The translations under genes and the position numbers were made by a program. A stretch of 64,000 bases of DNA. Origin: a virus. The notes beneath the pieces were generated by a model. The model was not told the origin of the DNA. It saw only the letters and a program-made list of their open reading frames with translations, and made no database searches. The stretch lies in the IMG/VR virus record IMGVR_UViG_3300032288_004964, positions 1-64,000 of that record. The stretch is one strand, 5' to 3'. Each line of letters opens with the position of its first letter. Position 1 is the first letter of the stretch. Shown here in pieces: positions 57,112-64,000 of this stretch.

Positions 57112-57666
57112 ATGATACATTTAAAATCATATTTACCATTTTTGGAAGAAATTGATATCAGTGCAAATGATTCTCCAAATCTAAAAATTGCTAAAACAAG
57201 TTTAAATTCTGAAAATGATGAGATACAAGAGTTTAAAACTAAACTAAAGCCAGGTTTGGATAGGCTTTACAAGGATATTAAAGATCCTGTAGAGAGAGAT
57301 AAAAAGGTTACTCAGTTATTAGGAGATGAAAATGTAAATAAGTATGCTAATGATTATAAGATTATTCTAAATGATATAGAAAGCCTGGAGAAAAAGCAAA
57401 ATTCAATATTATCTGATGTAGCTGATATAAATGCTGATAAGAGTTTATTAGCATCATCATCAAGTACTGCAGATAATAAGGATATAAAAGCTAGAATAAA
57501 TCAACAAATAGCTGAAAGAAATATGAAAAAGTCTAAAACTATATCTGAGATTAATAAATTAAAAACAGATATTGATAAAAGACAGTCAGATTTTAAACAA
57601 AAAATGACAAAAAATATTCAAGATGTTGAAAATGATATAAAAACTTTATCTAAAGGTCAAAAATAG
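57112..57666 (+). CDS. Tagged coiled-coil protein, possible internal virion protein
   Basis: 184 residues from the ATG at 57112. An in-frame ATG at 57049 lies inside the preceding gene; the later start is preferred because it follows an AT-box and gives the shared N-terminal motif (MIHLKSYLPFLEEIDIS) with L-E-E at 11-13. The rest is charged coiled coil (about 30-180), no domain. It lies directly before the tail sheath gene with its own terminal region and no hairpin seen. Confidence 0.65.
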   Translation: MIHLKSYLPFLEEIDISANDSPNLKIAKTSLNSENDEIQEFKTKLKPGLDRLYKDIKDPVERDKKVTQLLGDENVNKYANDYKIILNDIESLEKKQNSILSDVADINADKSLLASSSSTADNKDIKARINQQIAERNMKKSKTISEINKLKTDIDKRQSDFKQKMTKNIQDVENDIKTLSKGQK

Positions 57667-57687
57667 AAAAAATATGATTTTTGATAT

Positions 57688-57698
57688 TTTATATATAC
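57688..57698 (+). promoter_or_regulatory. Candidate late promoter (TTTATATATAC)
   Basis: AT-box 28 bp before the sheath gene start. Confidence 0.55.
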
Positions 57699-57726
57699 TA
57701 AACAAAACAAAAATAAAAGAATAAAT

Positions 57727-60700
57727 ATGGCAATTCAAATTGGAAAATACAAAAGACCTGGTATCTTTATTGAGGAGTTCGACAATTCTATCATAAGCTC
57801 ACCTACTGTAGAAGGAATAACTAACATGGTTATTGGAGTATCTAAGAAAGGTCCCGTTAATACACCTATATTATTGAAAAATGTTAATGATTTAGAATCA
57901 ATCTTCGGTCAGTTAGACAGAAATTTAGAAAGAAAAGGATCTTTCTTTCACAGAACTGTTGCCAAGATGTTAGAATCTACTTCTGTTTATGCAGTTAACC
58001 TGTTATTAACAGATGATACATTAGATCAAATAGAGTATCAATCTTTATCAGCAGCTTCTAACTATATGAATGATGTAGAGAGATTAGGTGCTTACAGAAG
58101 ATTTTTTGATACTACAGGTTTCTGGAAAAGAGACACTGAATCATTTATTAACCTAACTAAAGGTAATGTTGGTTATAATGATAGAGTAATGAGTATTACT
58201 AACTTATCTGATAGATATACTACTGTATTTATTGTTAAATCTAAACTTACAGGTTTTGATAGAACTTTAATTGAGTGGTATGGTTCTCAAGAGAAATTAC
58301 CTCCTTATGTTAATCCTACAGATTATGCTTCTGATTATTTAGTTGATGTTGTTATTGTTGGTGGTGATTGGTCAAACTATCAAGATTTGGCTATAGATAC
58401 TAGATGGGGTGCTTACTTTAACTCAGAAGGTCTAAGAAAAGAACAACTTAGTAATTTTGCCAATGATAGAAATGTTACTCTTTTAGCTTATTATGAGGGA
58501 CTTTCTTTAATTCCATATTTTAGAGATTCTAATGGTAGAAATATATTTATTGAAACTACAATCAATAGAGACACAGACAAAACTGGTATCTTCTGTGCAT
58601 TCAATTCAGAATTACTTGAAGGTGATTATCCAAATGGATTAGTTGACCTTATTGGTAACGGTATTGTTGGACAAGATGCAGTTGAAATTGATTATCTTTC
58701 TTATAAAGAAACAATCAGTCAATCTGTTGAATATTCTAATGTTATTTTAGATAGACCAGGTAATACATTAGCATTAAGTGGTGCTTACGGTGGAGCTAGA
58801 GCTAATAATCACTCAAGAAGTGATGCTTCTACAAACAATACACCTACTATTGATGGTCCAGTTGTTTCTGGTGATAGAACAGGTTGGTTTGCTGAAGATT
58901 TTATTTTCAACTTAATATCTAATACACCTATTTCAAGTACATCTTCTATTTCTATTACATTTGATTCTGATCTTGTTACATATACAGACGCTTATGCTGT
59001 TATTGGTGGTGAATATATTCAACTTGCTGCAGCAGCAGGAGCTACAACATCATCTATTGTATCAACATCATTTAATGTATTGGGAACTAGTTACCCCAAT
59101 TCTGGTACTACTGCTTCTTATACAGTTGCTTTCGTCGTTGATGCTACTGGTAATATAGTAATGGTAGATAATGTTTTAACATCTGACAATCCAGTTGTTG
59201 CAACAAGTGATGTTGTATTAGGTTATATAGATTTTGATATTACTAATCAAGTTATCGCTACAAGCAGTGTTGTGTATAATCCAGTATCAATTGATAACTC
59301 TGGGTATATTGATTTAGATTTTGGTGTAGATTATACTGTTACTGAAACTTCTACAGGTGTTATTGAGGTTGAATTTTTAAATACTGCTTCTACACCAAGT
59401 ACTAAAAACTATGAACAATATAGAAAGATTAAAATGTTCAGTAAATTAACAGATGCTTTAGATGGATCATCTAAAGATAAAATGACAATGGTTATAGATT
59501 CTACTACAATGACTAAGAAGCCATTATCTAATATGACTGTTAGTGGTGTTATTACAAGTGCATCATCTAATAAATCATTTGTTATTACTACAGGATTAGA
59601 CAGTGCTGACATTGCTGATGTTGTTAATAATGGATACTTATTATTCTTTAATGTTGATGATGAATTTGTGTTAAATGAATATGAAATTGAAACTAAGGAT
59701 GAAGTTGCTTCTGTTTCAGGAACATCATCTACTGGTGTTGTTGCTAAATTCTCTACTTTCTATACTGATTATTATTCTGGTAAAGTTAACTCAGAAGATT
59801 ATTTCTGGAGTAACTTAGTTGAAAATAAAATAGACCAAAATGGAAATACTCCAGGATATGGTTTACCAGATATTATCTTTATTGCTGGTGAAGATTCACC
59901 TTCTATGACAGCTTCTGTAATTGGAAATGACTATATTGTCTTCTCTTGCACAGCTTCTGGATTTGGTAGCTCATTATTAGCAAATTTAGATGTTAATGAT
60001 ATTATATCAGTTCCTTCATCTACAAGTAATAAAGGAACATTTACAATTAAATCTGGTGGTGGTTCTACAGCAATTGCTTTAGCTACAACTTTAGGATATG
60101 GTTCAGGTTATTGGGCTTTTAGAGTTAATGAAAATGTTGTACTTGAAAGCTTAGTTGATGTTCCTGTTGTTTATGACTATATTACTAAACATTACTTAAA
60201 AATGTACTTAGATGGTCTTAATAACTTAGATGTTAAGTTTACAGATTCTTTATTATCAAGTTTTGAGCCAATTAATGTTAACACTAATCAAACAATTTAT
60301 ATTCAATCTTTAATTAACAATTACAAACAATCCATTGAGATTGAAATACCTACAGGTTATACTCAAGTTCCAAACAAGATTCTTGTTAATGGATCTAGAT
60401 ATACTGAGGTTAAAGTTGGTGACTTCTTAGAAGCTTATTATGATTCTACTTTATTACAAGTTGGTCAAGTTCCTAAGAAATTAACAAGAATCTTAACAAA
60501 GAGACAATATGCGGCTGATACATCATTAGTTGAAATTACTTGTGATTCTAGAATTGCTACTTATAACTTTAGTGGTGATTACCAAACATTTAGATATACT
60601 TCAATGGAAGATTATGTATCTACTTATAAGGCTTTATCACTTAAAGGATTTAGAGTTAGACAAGACTCTTTACCGGATGGTACTGAATCTAGACAAAATG

Positions 60701-61671
60701 CTATATTAAACCTTTTAGCTAAAGGAACTCCATTGTTCAAAGCAGCTACAAACAAAGAAGCAATTGACTTTAGATATTTAGTTGATTCATTTGGATTAGG
60801 TTTAACTGAAAGATCTAAACAACAATTAGTTGATATTTGTGGTGATAGATTAGATGCATTTGGTTTCATCAATATGCCTTCAATGAGATCATTCAAAAAC
60901 TCAAGTTCTCCGTCATTTGTTAACACAGAAGGTGTTCTTCAGTTAGAATATGTTTCTAAAGGTGGTGATCCTGAATCAAGTCCAGCTTTCCTTTACTCAT
61001 TTGGTGATGGTGCTGGTACAACTTGTGTAGGTTACTTCTTACCTTATATGACTGTTAGTGACAATGGTAGACCAGTTGAAGTTCCACCAGCTATGTTTGC
61101 GGCTACAACTTATATGAGAAAACACTTATCTAATATCTCAGCAATAACTCCTTGGACTATCGCTGCTGGTGTTACTAATGGTAGAATCACTAATATTGCT
61201 GGTCTAGAGATGGATTTCACACCATCTGATATTGAATGGTTAAATCAAGCTCAAATGAACCCAATTGTGTTCAAGAGAAATAGAGGTTATGTTATTGAGA
61301 CTGAAAATACAGCTCAAACACTTTATAAGTCAGCTCTTTCTTACATTCATGTTAGAGAGGTGTTAATTGAACTTGAAAGAGAATTATCAAGAATGTTATT
61401 AGATTACCAATGGAAGTTTAATACAGCTGATGTTAGAGCAGAAATTAAACTTAGAGCAGATGTTATCTGTGAAACTTATGTAAGTAGAAATGGTTTATAT
61501 AACTACTTCAATAAAATTGATGAAGAAAACAACACTCCTGATGTTATTGATAATCAAATTGGTGTTCTTGACACTTATGTTGAACCAATTAAAGGTATGG
61601 GTATCATTGTAAATAACATTACAATACTTAGAACCGGAGCAATCAGTGCAGGTGGATTCATCAACGGATAA
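57727..61671 (+). CDS. gp18: Tail sheath protein (T4 gp18-like) with large insertions
   Basis: 1314 residues, twice T4 gp18 (659). N-terminus 'YKRPGIFIEEFDNSI', 'TNMVIGVSKKGPVNTPILL' and 'LLLTDD' are sheath signatures. The C-terminal 300 residues ('SSPAFLYSFGDGAGTTCVGYFLPYMTV', 'AGLEMDFTPSDIEWLNQAQMNPIVF', 'LIELERELSRMLLDYQW') form the conserved contractile core. Residues about 380-860 are extra Ser/Thr-rich beta domains, which in gp18 lie on the outer surface. A late-type promoter and a strong terminator make it monocistronic. The inserted domains may decorate the tail. Confidence 0.92.
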   Translation: MAIQIGKYKRPGIFIEEFDNSIISSPTVEGITNMVIGVSKKGPVNTPILLKNVNDLESIFGQLDRNLERKGSFFHRTVAKMLESTSVYAVNLLLTDDTLDQIEYQSLSAASNYMNDVERLGAYRRFFDTTGFWKRDTESFINLTKGNVGYNDRVMSITNLSDRYTTVFIVKSKLTGFDRTLIEWYGSQEKLPPYVNPTDYASDYLVDVVIVGGDWSNYQDLAIDTRWGAYFNSEGLRKEQLSNFANDRNVTLLAYYEGLSLIPYFRDSNGRNIFIETTINRDTDKTGIFCAFNSELLEGDYPNGLVDLIGNGIVGQDAVEIDYLSYKETISQSVEYSNVILDRPGNTLALSGAYGGARANNHSRSDASTNNTPTIDGPVVSGDRTGWFAEDFIFNLISNTPISSTSSISITFDSDLVTYTDAYAVIGGEYIQLAAAAGATTSSIVSTSFNVLGTSYPNSGTTASYTVAFVVDATGNIVMVDNVLTSDNPVVATSDVVLGYIDFDITNQVIATSSVVYNPVSIDNSGYIDLDFGVDYTVTETSTGVIEVEFLNTASTPSTKNYEQYRKIKMFSKLTDALDGSSKDKMTMVIDSTTMTKKPLSNMTVSGVITSASSNKSFVITTGLDSADIADVVNNGYLLFFNVDDEFVLNEYEIETKDEVASVSGTSSTGVVAKFSTFYTDYYSGKVNSEDYFWSNLVENKIDQNGNTPGYGLPDIIFIAGEDSPSMTASVIGNDYIVFSCTASGFGSSLLANLDVNDIISVPSSTSNKGTFTIKSGGGSTAIALATTLGYGSGYWAFRVNENVVLESLVDVPVVYDYITKHYLKMYLDGLNNLDVKFTDSLLSSFEPINVNTNQTIYIQSLINNYKQSIEIEIPTGYTQVPNKILVNGSRYTEVKVGDFLEAYYDSTLLQVGQVPKKLTRILTKRQYAADTSLVEITCDSRIATYNFSGDYQTFRYTSMEDYVSTYKALSLKGFRVRQDSLPDGTESRQNAILNLLAKGTPLFKAATNKEAIDFRYLVDSFGLGLTERSKQQLVDICGDRLDAFGFINMPSMRSFKNSSSPSFVNTEGVLQLEYVSKGGDPESSPAFLYSFGDGAGTTCVGYFLPYMTVSDNGRPVEVPPAMFAATTYMRKHLSNISAITPWTIAAGVTNGRITNIAGLEMDFTPSDIEWLNQAQMNPIVFKRNRGYVIETENTAQTLYKSALSYIHVREVLIELERELSRMLLDYQWKFNTADVRAEIKLRADVICETYVSRNGLYNYFNKIDEENNTPDVIDNQIGVLDTYVEPIKGMGIIVNNITILRTGAISAGGFING

Positions 61672-61684
61672 TAATTAAATACTT

Positions 61685-61716
61685 AAAAAACCCAGATAGA
61701 AATATCTGGGTTTTTT
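61685..61716 (+). terminator. Hairpin terminator
   Basis: AAAAAACCCAGATA / TATCTGGGTTTTTT stem (14 bp), GAAA loop, 14 bp after the sheath stop codon. Confidence 0.93.
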
Positions 61717-61764
61717 GTTTTAAACTTTTACTGATAATATACTATAATGGAGAGAGCAAACCGC

Positions 61765-61775
61765 TTAATATATAA
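61765..61775 (+). promoter_or_regulatory. Candidate late promoter (TTAATATATAA)
   Basis: AT-box 18 bp before the ATG at 61794. Confidence 0.5.
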
Positions 61776-61793
61776 AAAAAATATAATAATCCT

Positions 61794-62729
61794 ATGAGTG
61801 ATAATAATAAAAAAGATATGTCAGAAGAAGAATATCTAAGAAAACATTTAGAAAGTGTTGATAATCAGCAATCTAATTCCGATATACCATTCGTCAAACC
61901 TGTAGTTGAATCTGTTAAATCTAGTGATTTACATTATTTTAACTTTGATGTAAAAGAAATGCCTTGTGGTAAATATTATCCTACCGGTACTGTTGTTATG
62001 GTTAGACCGGCACAAGTAAAAGAAATTCAATCATATTCTATGGTAGATGATAATAACTTCTATGATATTGTAGAAAAAATGAATGATATGTTGCAATCTT
62101 GTGTTAGATTAAAATATCCCGATGGTAAGATTACCTCATTTTTAGAAATTAAAGATCAAGACCGTTTATTCTTAATCTTTATGATTAGAGAATTAACATT
62201 CCAGCAAGGTAATTCACTAGCAGTTAATGCTAGATGTTCTTGTGGTAATGATATGCAAATTGAAATGAAGAGAGATAATTTTGTATTTCACGAGTTTGAT
62301 GAGAAATTGGAAAGATTTTTTGACCTATCAACAAAATCATTTAAATTCAAAGTTCAAAATGGTAAAGATTATGAACTTTCTCCACCTTGTATTGGTATTC
62401 AAAAATCATTTACTGATTATATTATTAAAGAAAATAATGAAAAAAGAACTCCTAATTTGGCTTTCTTAAAAATCATTCCTTTTATGTTGAATGGAAGATC
62501 TTCTATTACAATTGATGGTATCAAAGCTAAACTTCAAGAATTTGAAAAGATAGATGATATCTCATTTCAATTCCTTAATGCAGCTGTTGGTAAAATGACA
62601 TTTGGATTGAAGGAGTTAAAGAAAACTTGTAGCTGCGGGTTGGAGGTGCGCAGCGAAATGACATTTCCCAACGGAGCGTCAGGTATTTTCGTTATTCATG
62701 ATGCCTTTGAAGCATATATTAAAGAATAA
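61794..62729 (+). CDS. gp26: Baseplate hub subunit (T4 gp26-like)
   Basis: 311 residues. 'EMPCGKYYPTGTVVMVRPAQVKEIQSYS' opens the T4 baseplate hub family (PF12322 type). Two Cys pairs, 'ARCSCGNDMQIEM' and 'KTCSCGLEVRSEM', form a zinc-ribbon-like element. T4 gp26 is 208 residues, so this has an N-terminal extension. It builds the central hub. The last 60 codons (62630-62690) use GC-richer codons than neighbours. The next gene starts inside it. Confidence 0.82.
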   Translation: MSDNNKKDMSEEEYLRKHLESVDNQQSNSDIPFVKPVVESVKSSDLHYFNFDVKEMPCGKYYPTGTVVMVRPAQVKEIQSYSMVDDNNFYDIVEKMNDMLQSCVRLKYPDGKITSFLEIKDQDRLFLIFMIRELTFQQGNSLAVNARCSCGNDMQIEMKRDNFVFHEFDEKLERFFDLSTKSFKFKVQNGKDYELSPPCIGIQKSFTDYIIKENNEKRTPNLAFLKIIPFMLNGRSSITIDGIKAKLQEFEKIDDISFQFLNAAVGKMTFGLKELKKTCSCGLEVRSEMTFPNGASGIFVIHDAFEAYIKE

Positions 62730-62949
62730 GTTACTTTTACAGAAACACTTTAATACACAAGAAATTTCAATGGATGAATGGCCTTATTGGTTATTAGAAG
62801 AGAATATTAAAATAGTTAATGAAATCATAGAAGAAGAGGAAAAACAAAAGAAAAAGGATGAAGAAAAACAACAAGCAGGAATGCCTAACTTTAATCCTGG
62901 ATCAATGATGAAAAATGCTTCAAGTATGATGGGTAATATTAAGAGATAA
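62698..62949 (+). CDS. Small protein coupled to the baseplate hub gene
   Basis: 83 residues starting at ATG 62698 (62701 also possible), overlapping the hub gene by 32 bp in another frame. 'LLLQKHFNTQEISMDEWPYWLLEENIKIVNEIIEEEEKQKKK' is a helical segment, followed by a Met/Asn-rich tail. It may be a hub-assembly helper translated by coupling. A frameshift fusion to the hub protein, as in tail-assembly chaperones, is possible but no slippery site was identified. Confidence 0.6.
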   Translation: MMPLKHILKNKLLLQKHFNTQEISMDEWPYWLLEENIKIVNEIIEEEEKQKKKDEEKQQAGMPNFNPGSMMKNASSMMGNIKR

Positions 62950-62978
62950 AAAAAGAGAGACAAATGTCTCTCTTTTTT
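62949..62978. terminator. Bidirectional hairpin terminator
   Basis: AAAAAAGAGAGACA / TGTCTCTCTTTTTT stem (14 bp), 2-base loop, between convergent genes. Confidence 0.9.
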
Positions 62979-62995
62979 GTTTAGTATTTTTACTA

Positions 62996-63613
62996 TTAGT
63001 ATCCAGAAATAAGTGGAGGGTTAATAGAGAAGTTATTATCAATATATTCATCAATCCAGTAATCTGCTATGAAGTCTGCATCACAAGACCAGATATCACT
63101 TCCTTCCCATTTAAGAGAAATACCACTTACTGATTTAATTTGACAGTTTTGGAAAGTTACCCTTCTAAGAACAAATCCTTTTTTATCATGTTGATTTACA
63201 ATAATAGTTCCAATAATGTCACTCTTATAATGTAAGTAACCTGTTTGAGAATTCCAAACTAAATCATACCATGATTTTAATGTATTCCAGTTTTCCATTG
63301 AACCTCCTTGATTAACATTAACTTGGAAGTTAATTTTGAAGTCAATAGTTGTTTTAGCTGGACCAGCTGCCATAAAAGCTCTAGTTGAATACTTGAACCT
63401 TTGTTCTTTAGTTTCAATTGCTTCTGTTAAGTTTACATCAATTGATGTTGCGTTTTCTAATAGCAATAGGGTATTTCTACCTTGTGCTTGTAATAAAGTC
63501 GGTAATACAAATGTTATTTCAAACAAATTAGTATATACTGGTTCTTCTGGTGACGTACCTGGTCCACCTGGTGAACCTACGTTTGAGATATTTGTAAAAT
63601 GTGGTAATGGCAT
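62996..63613 (-). CDS. gp19: Tail tube protein (T4 gp19-like)
   Basis: 205 residues (T4 gp19 is 163). 'YTNLFEITFVLP', 'KYSTRAFMAAGPAKTTIDFKINFQVNVN', 'MENWNTLKSWYDLVWNSQTGYLHYKSDIIGTIIVNQHDKKG' and 'RRVTFQNCQIKSVSGISLKWEGSDIW' follow the gp19 family. It forms the inner tube hexamers. It lies on the opposite strand from the sheath, unlike in T4 where gp18 and gp19 are adjacent. An AT-box at 63639 precedes it. Confidence 0.88.
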   Translation of the reverse strand: MPLPHFTNISNVGSPGGPGTSPEEPVYTNLFEITFVLPTLLQAQGRNTLLLLENATSIDVNLTEAIETKEQRFKYSTRAFMAAGPAKTTIDFKINFQVNVNQGGSMENWNTLKSWYDLVWNSQTGYLHYKSDIIGTIIVNQHDKKGFVLRRVTFQNCQIKSVSGISLKWEGSDIWSCDADFIADYWIDEYIDNNFSINPPLISGY

Positions 63614-63638
63614 ATCTTTTTTAATTATTTTTTATAAA

Positions 63639-63648
63639 TTATATATTA
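63639..63648 (-). promoter_or_regulatory. Candidate late promoter (TAATATATAA, minus strand)
   Basis: AT-box 25 bp upstream of the tail tube start codon. Confidence 0.5.
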
Positions 63649-63727
63649 TTACTCACATTCTCTTTATCTCCATTTATTATAATTATGTTGTTAAAAATGC
63701 CATTTCCACTTTTTAATAGATAGATTA

Positions 63728-64000
63728 TGAACTGTAACTATAGATTTTGCAATAAAGAGATTAAATGGGGTAGACCAGACAGAAAGTTTTGTAATAAAAA
63801 TTGCAAGTCAAAGGAAAATGCTATAATAAAAGAACTAAAGTCACTCAGTAGAAGAAATAAAAGAAACAAAGAATTTGTTGAAAAATCAAATATTAAACAT
63901 AACTATAAATATAATTATGATTTAACGCTTTATGAAAATTGCAGAAGTAAAGTTAAAATAATATGTCCAATACACGGAGAATTTGAACAAACACCAAACG
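63728..64000 (+). CDS. Homing-type endonuclease with zinc-ribbon repeats, 3' end outside window
   Basis: 91 codons are visible from the ATG at 63728, and the frame is open to the window end. The N-terminus MNCNYRFCNKEIKWGRPDRK plus 'FCNKNCKSK' is a small Cys4 zinc knuckle. It is followed by a DUF723-like repeat ('NIKHNYKYNYDLTLYENCRSKVKIICPIHGEFEQTPN') matching those of the 22335-23225 protein (I-x-C-x-x-H-G-x-F). So a second free-standing endonuclease of the same group begins here, downstream of the tail tube gene. The nuclease domain would lie beyond the window. Confidence 0.75.

Noticed and set aside
62698-62729. Programmed frameshift joining the hub gene and the 83-residue gene
   Set aside because: No X-XXY-YYZ slippery heptamer was found in the 32-bp overlap; simple translational coupling is enough.

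Overview
The window is part of the genome of a large contractile-tailed bacteriophage (T4-like myovirus module set) that most likely infects a Bacteroidota (flavobacterial-type) host. Phage identity rests on recognisable T4-type parts: major capsid protein (gp23-like), prohead protease (gp21-like, here fused to scaffold-like repeats), portal (gp20), large terminase (gp17), head-completion nuclease (gp4), tail sheath (gp18), tail tube (gp19), sheath terminator (gp15), baseplate proteins (gp25- and gp26-like), sliding-clamp loader (gp44) and a late sigma factor (gp55). The host inference rests on very high AT content, near absence of Shine-Dalgarno sequences, a TTTG-N19-TAnnTTTG promoter in front of the tmRNA, a tmRNA tag that begins like Bacteroidota tags, and a DUF6576-like tail normally seen on Bacteroidota rhomboid proteins.

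Layout. 1-16.3 kb (+): an adhesin/fibre region with a collagen-like Gly-Thr-Ser protein (5' end outside the window), three proteins carrying six LamG-like domains, a 1584-residue protein with about 66 YadA-head-like 15/18-residue repeats, a 1305-residue protein with two beta-helix regions, and small virion proteins. 16.3-21.5 kb: a carbohydrate-modification cassette with a GT9-like transferase, a sulfotransferase, a TibC/Aah-type O-heptosyltransferase, a GT4 fusion and a methyltransferase. 21.6-26 kb (+): nucleotidyltransferase, homing-type endonuclease and unknown virion-type genes, one of them frameshifted. 26-30.9 kb (-): Dam methylase, NADAR protein, a phage tmRNA, an M20/M42-like peptidase and an NFACT-R protein. 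31-38.8 kb (mostly -): capsid, protease-scaffold and portal. 38.8-49.1 kb: gp4, type II glutamine synthetase, gp55, gp15, gp44, gp25, a spanin-like pair, a HAD phosphatase and ClpS. 49-64 kb: terminase, virion-type proteins, sheath, baseplate hub, tail tube and the start of a second homing-type endonuclease.

How the genes may work together. (i) Ser/Thr-rich repetitive fibres lie next to an autotransporter-type O-heptosyltransferase and a sulfotransferase, suggesting a phage-encoded system that glycosylates and perhaps sulfates its own fibres. (ii) tmRNA, ClpS and an NFACT-R protein together suggest takeover of ribosome rescue and proteolysis. (iii) About a dozen unrelated genes share a short N-terminal motif that resembles the T4 capsid-targeting sequence, suggesting that several enzymes may be packaged in the head. 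(iv) A TTAATATATAC-like motif precedes most transcription units and, with gp55 encoded here, is the likely late promoter. Nearly all units end in strong hairpin terminators. No tRNA, CRISPR array, integrase, reverse transcriptase or transposase was seen.
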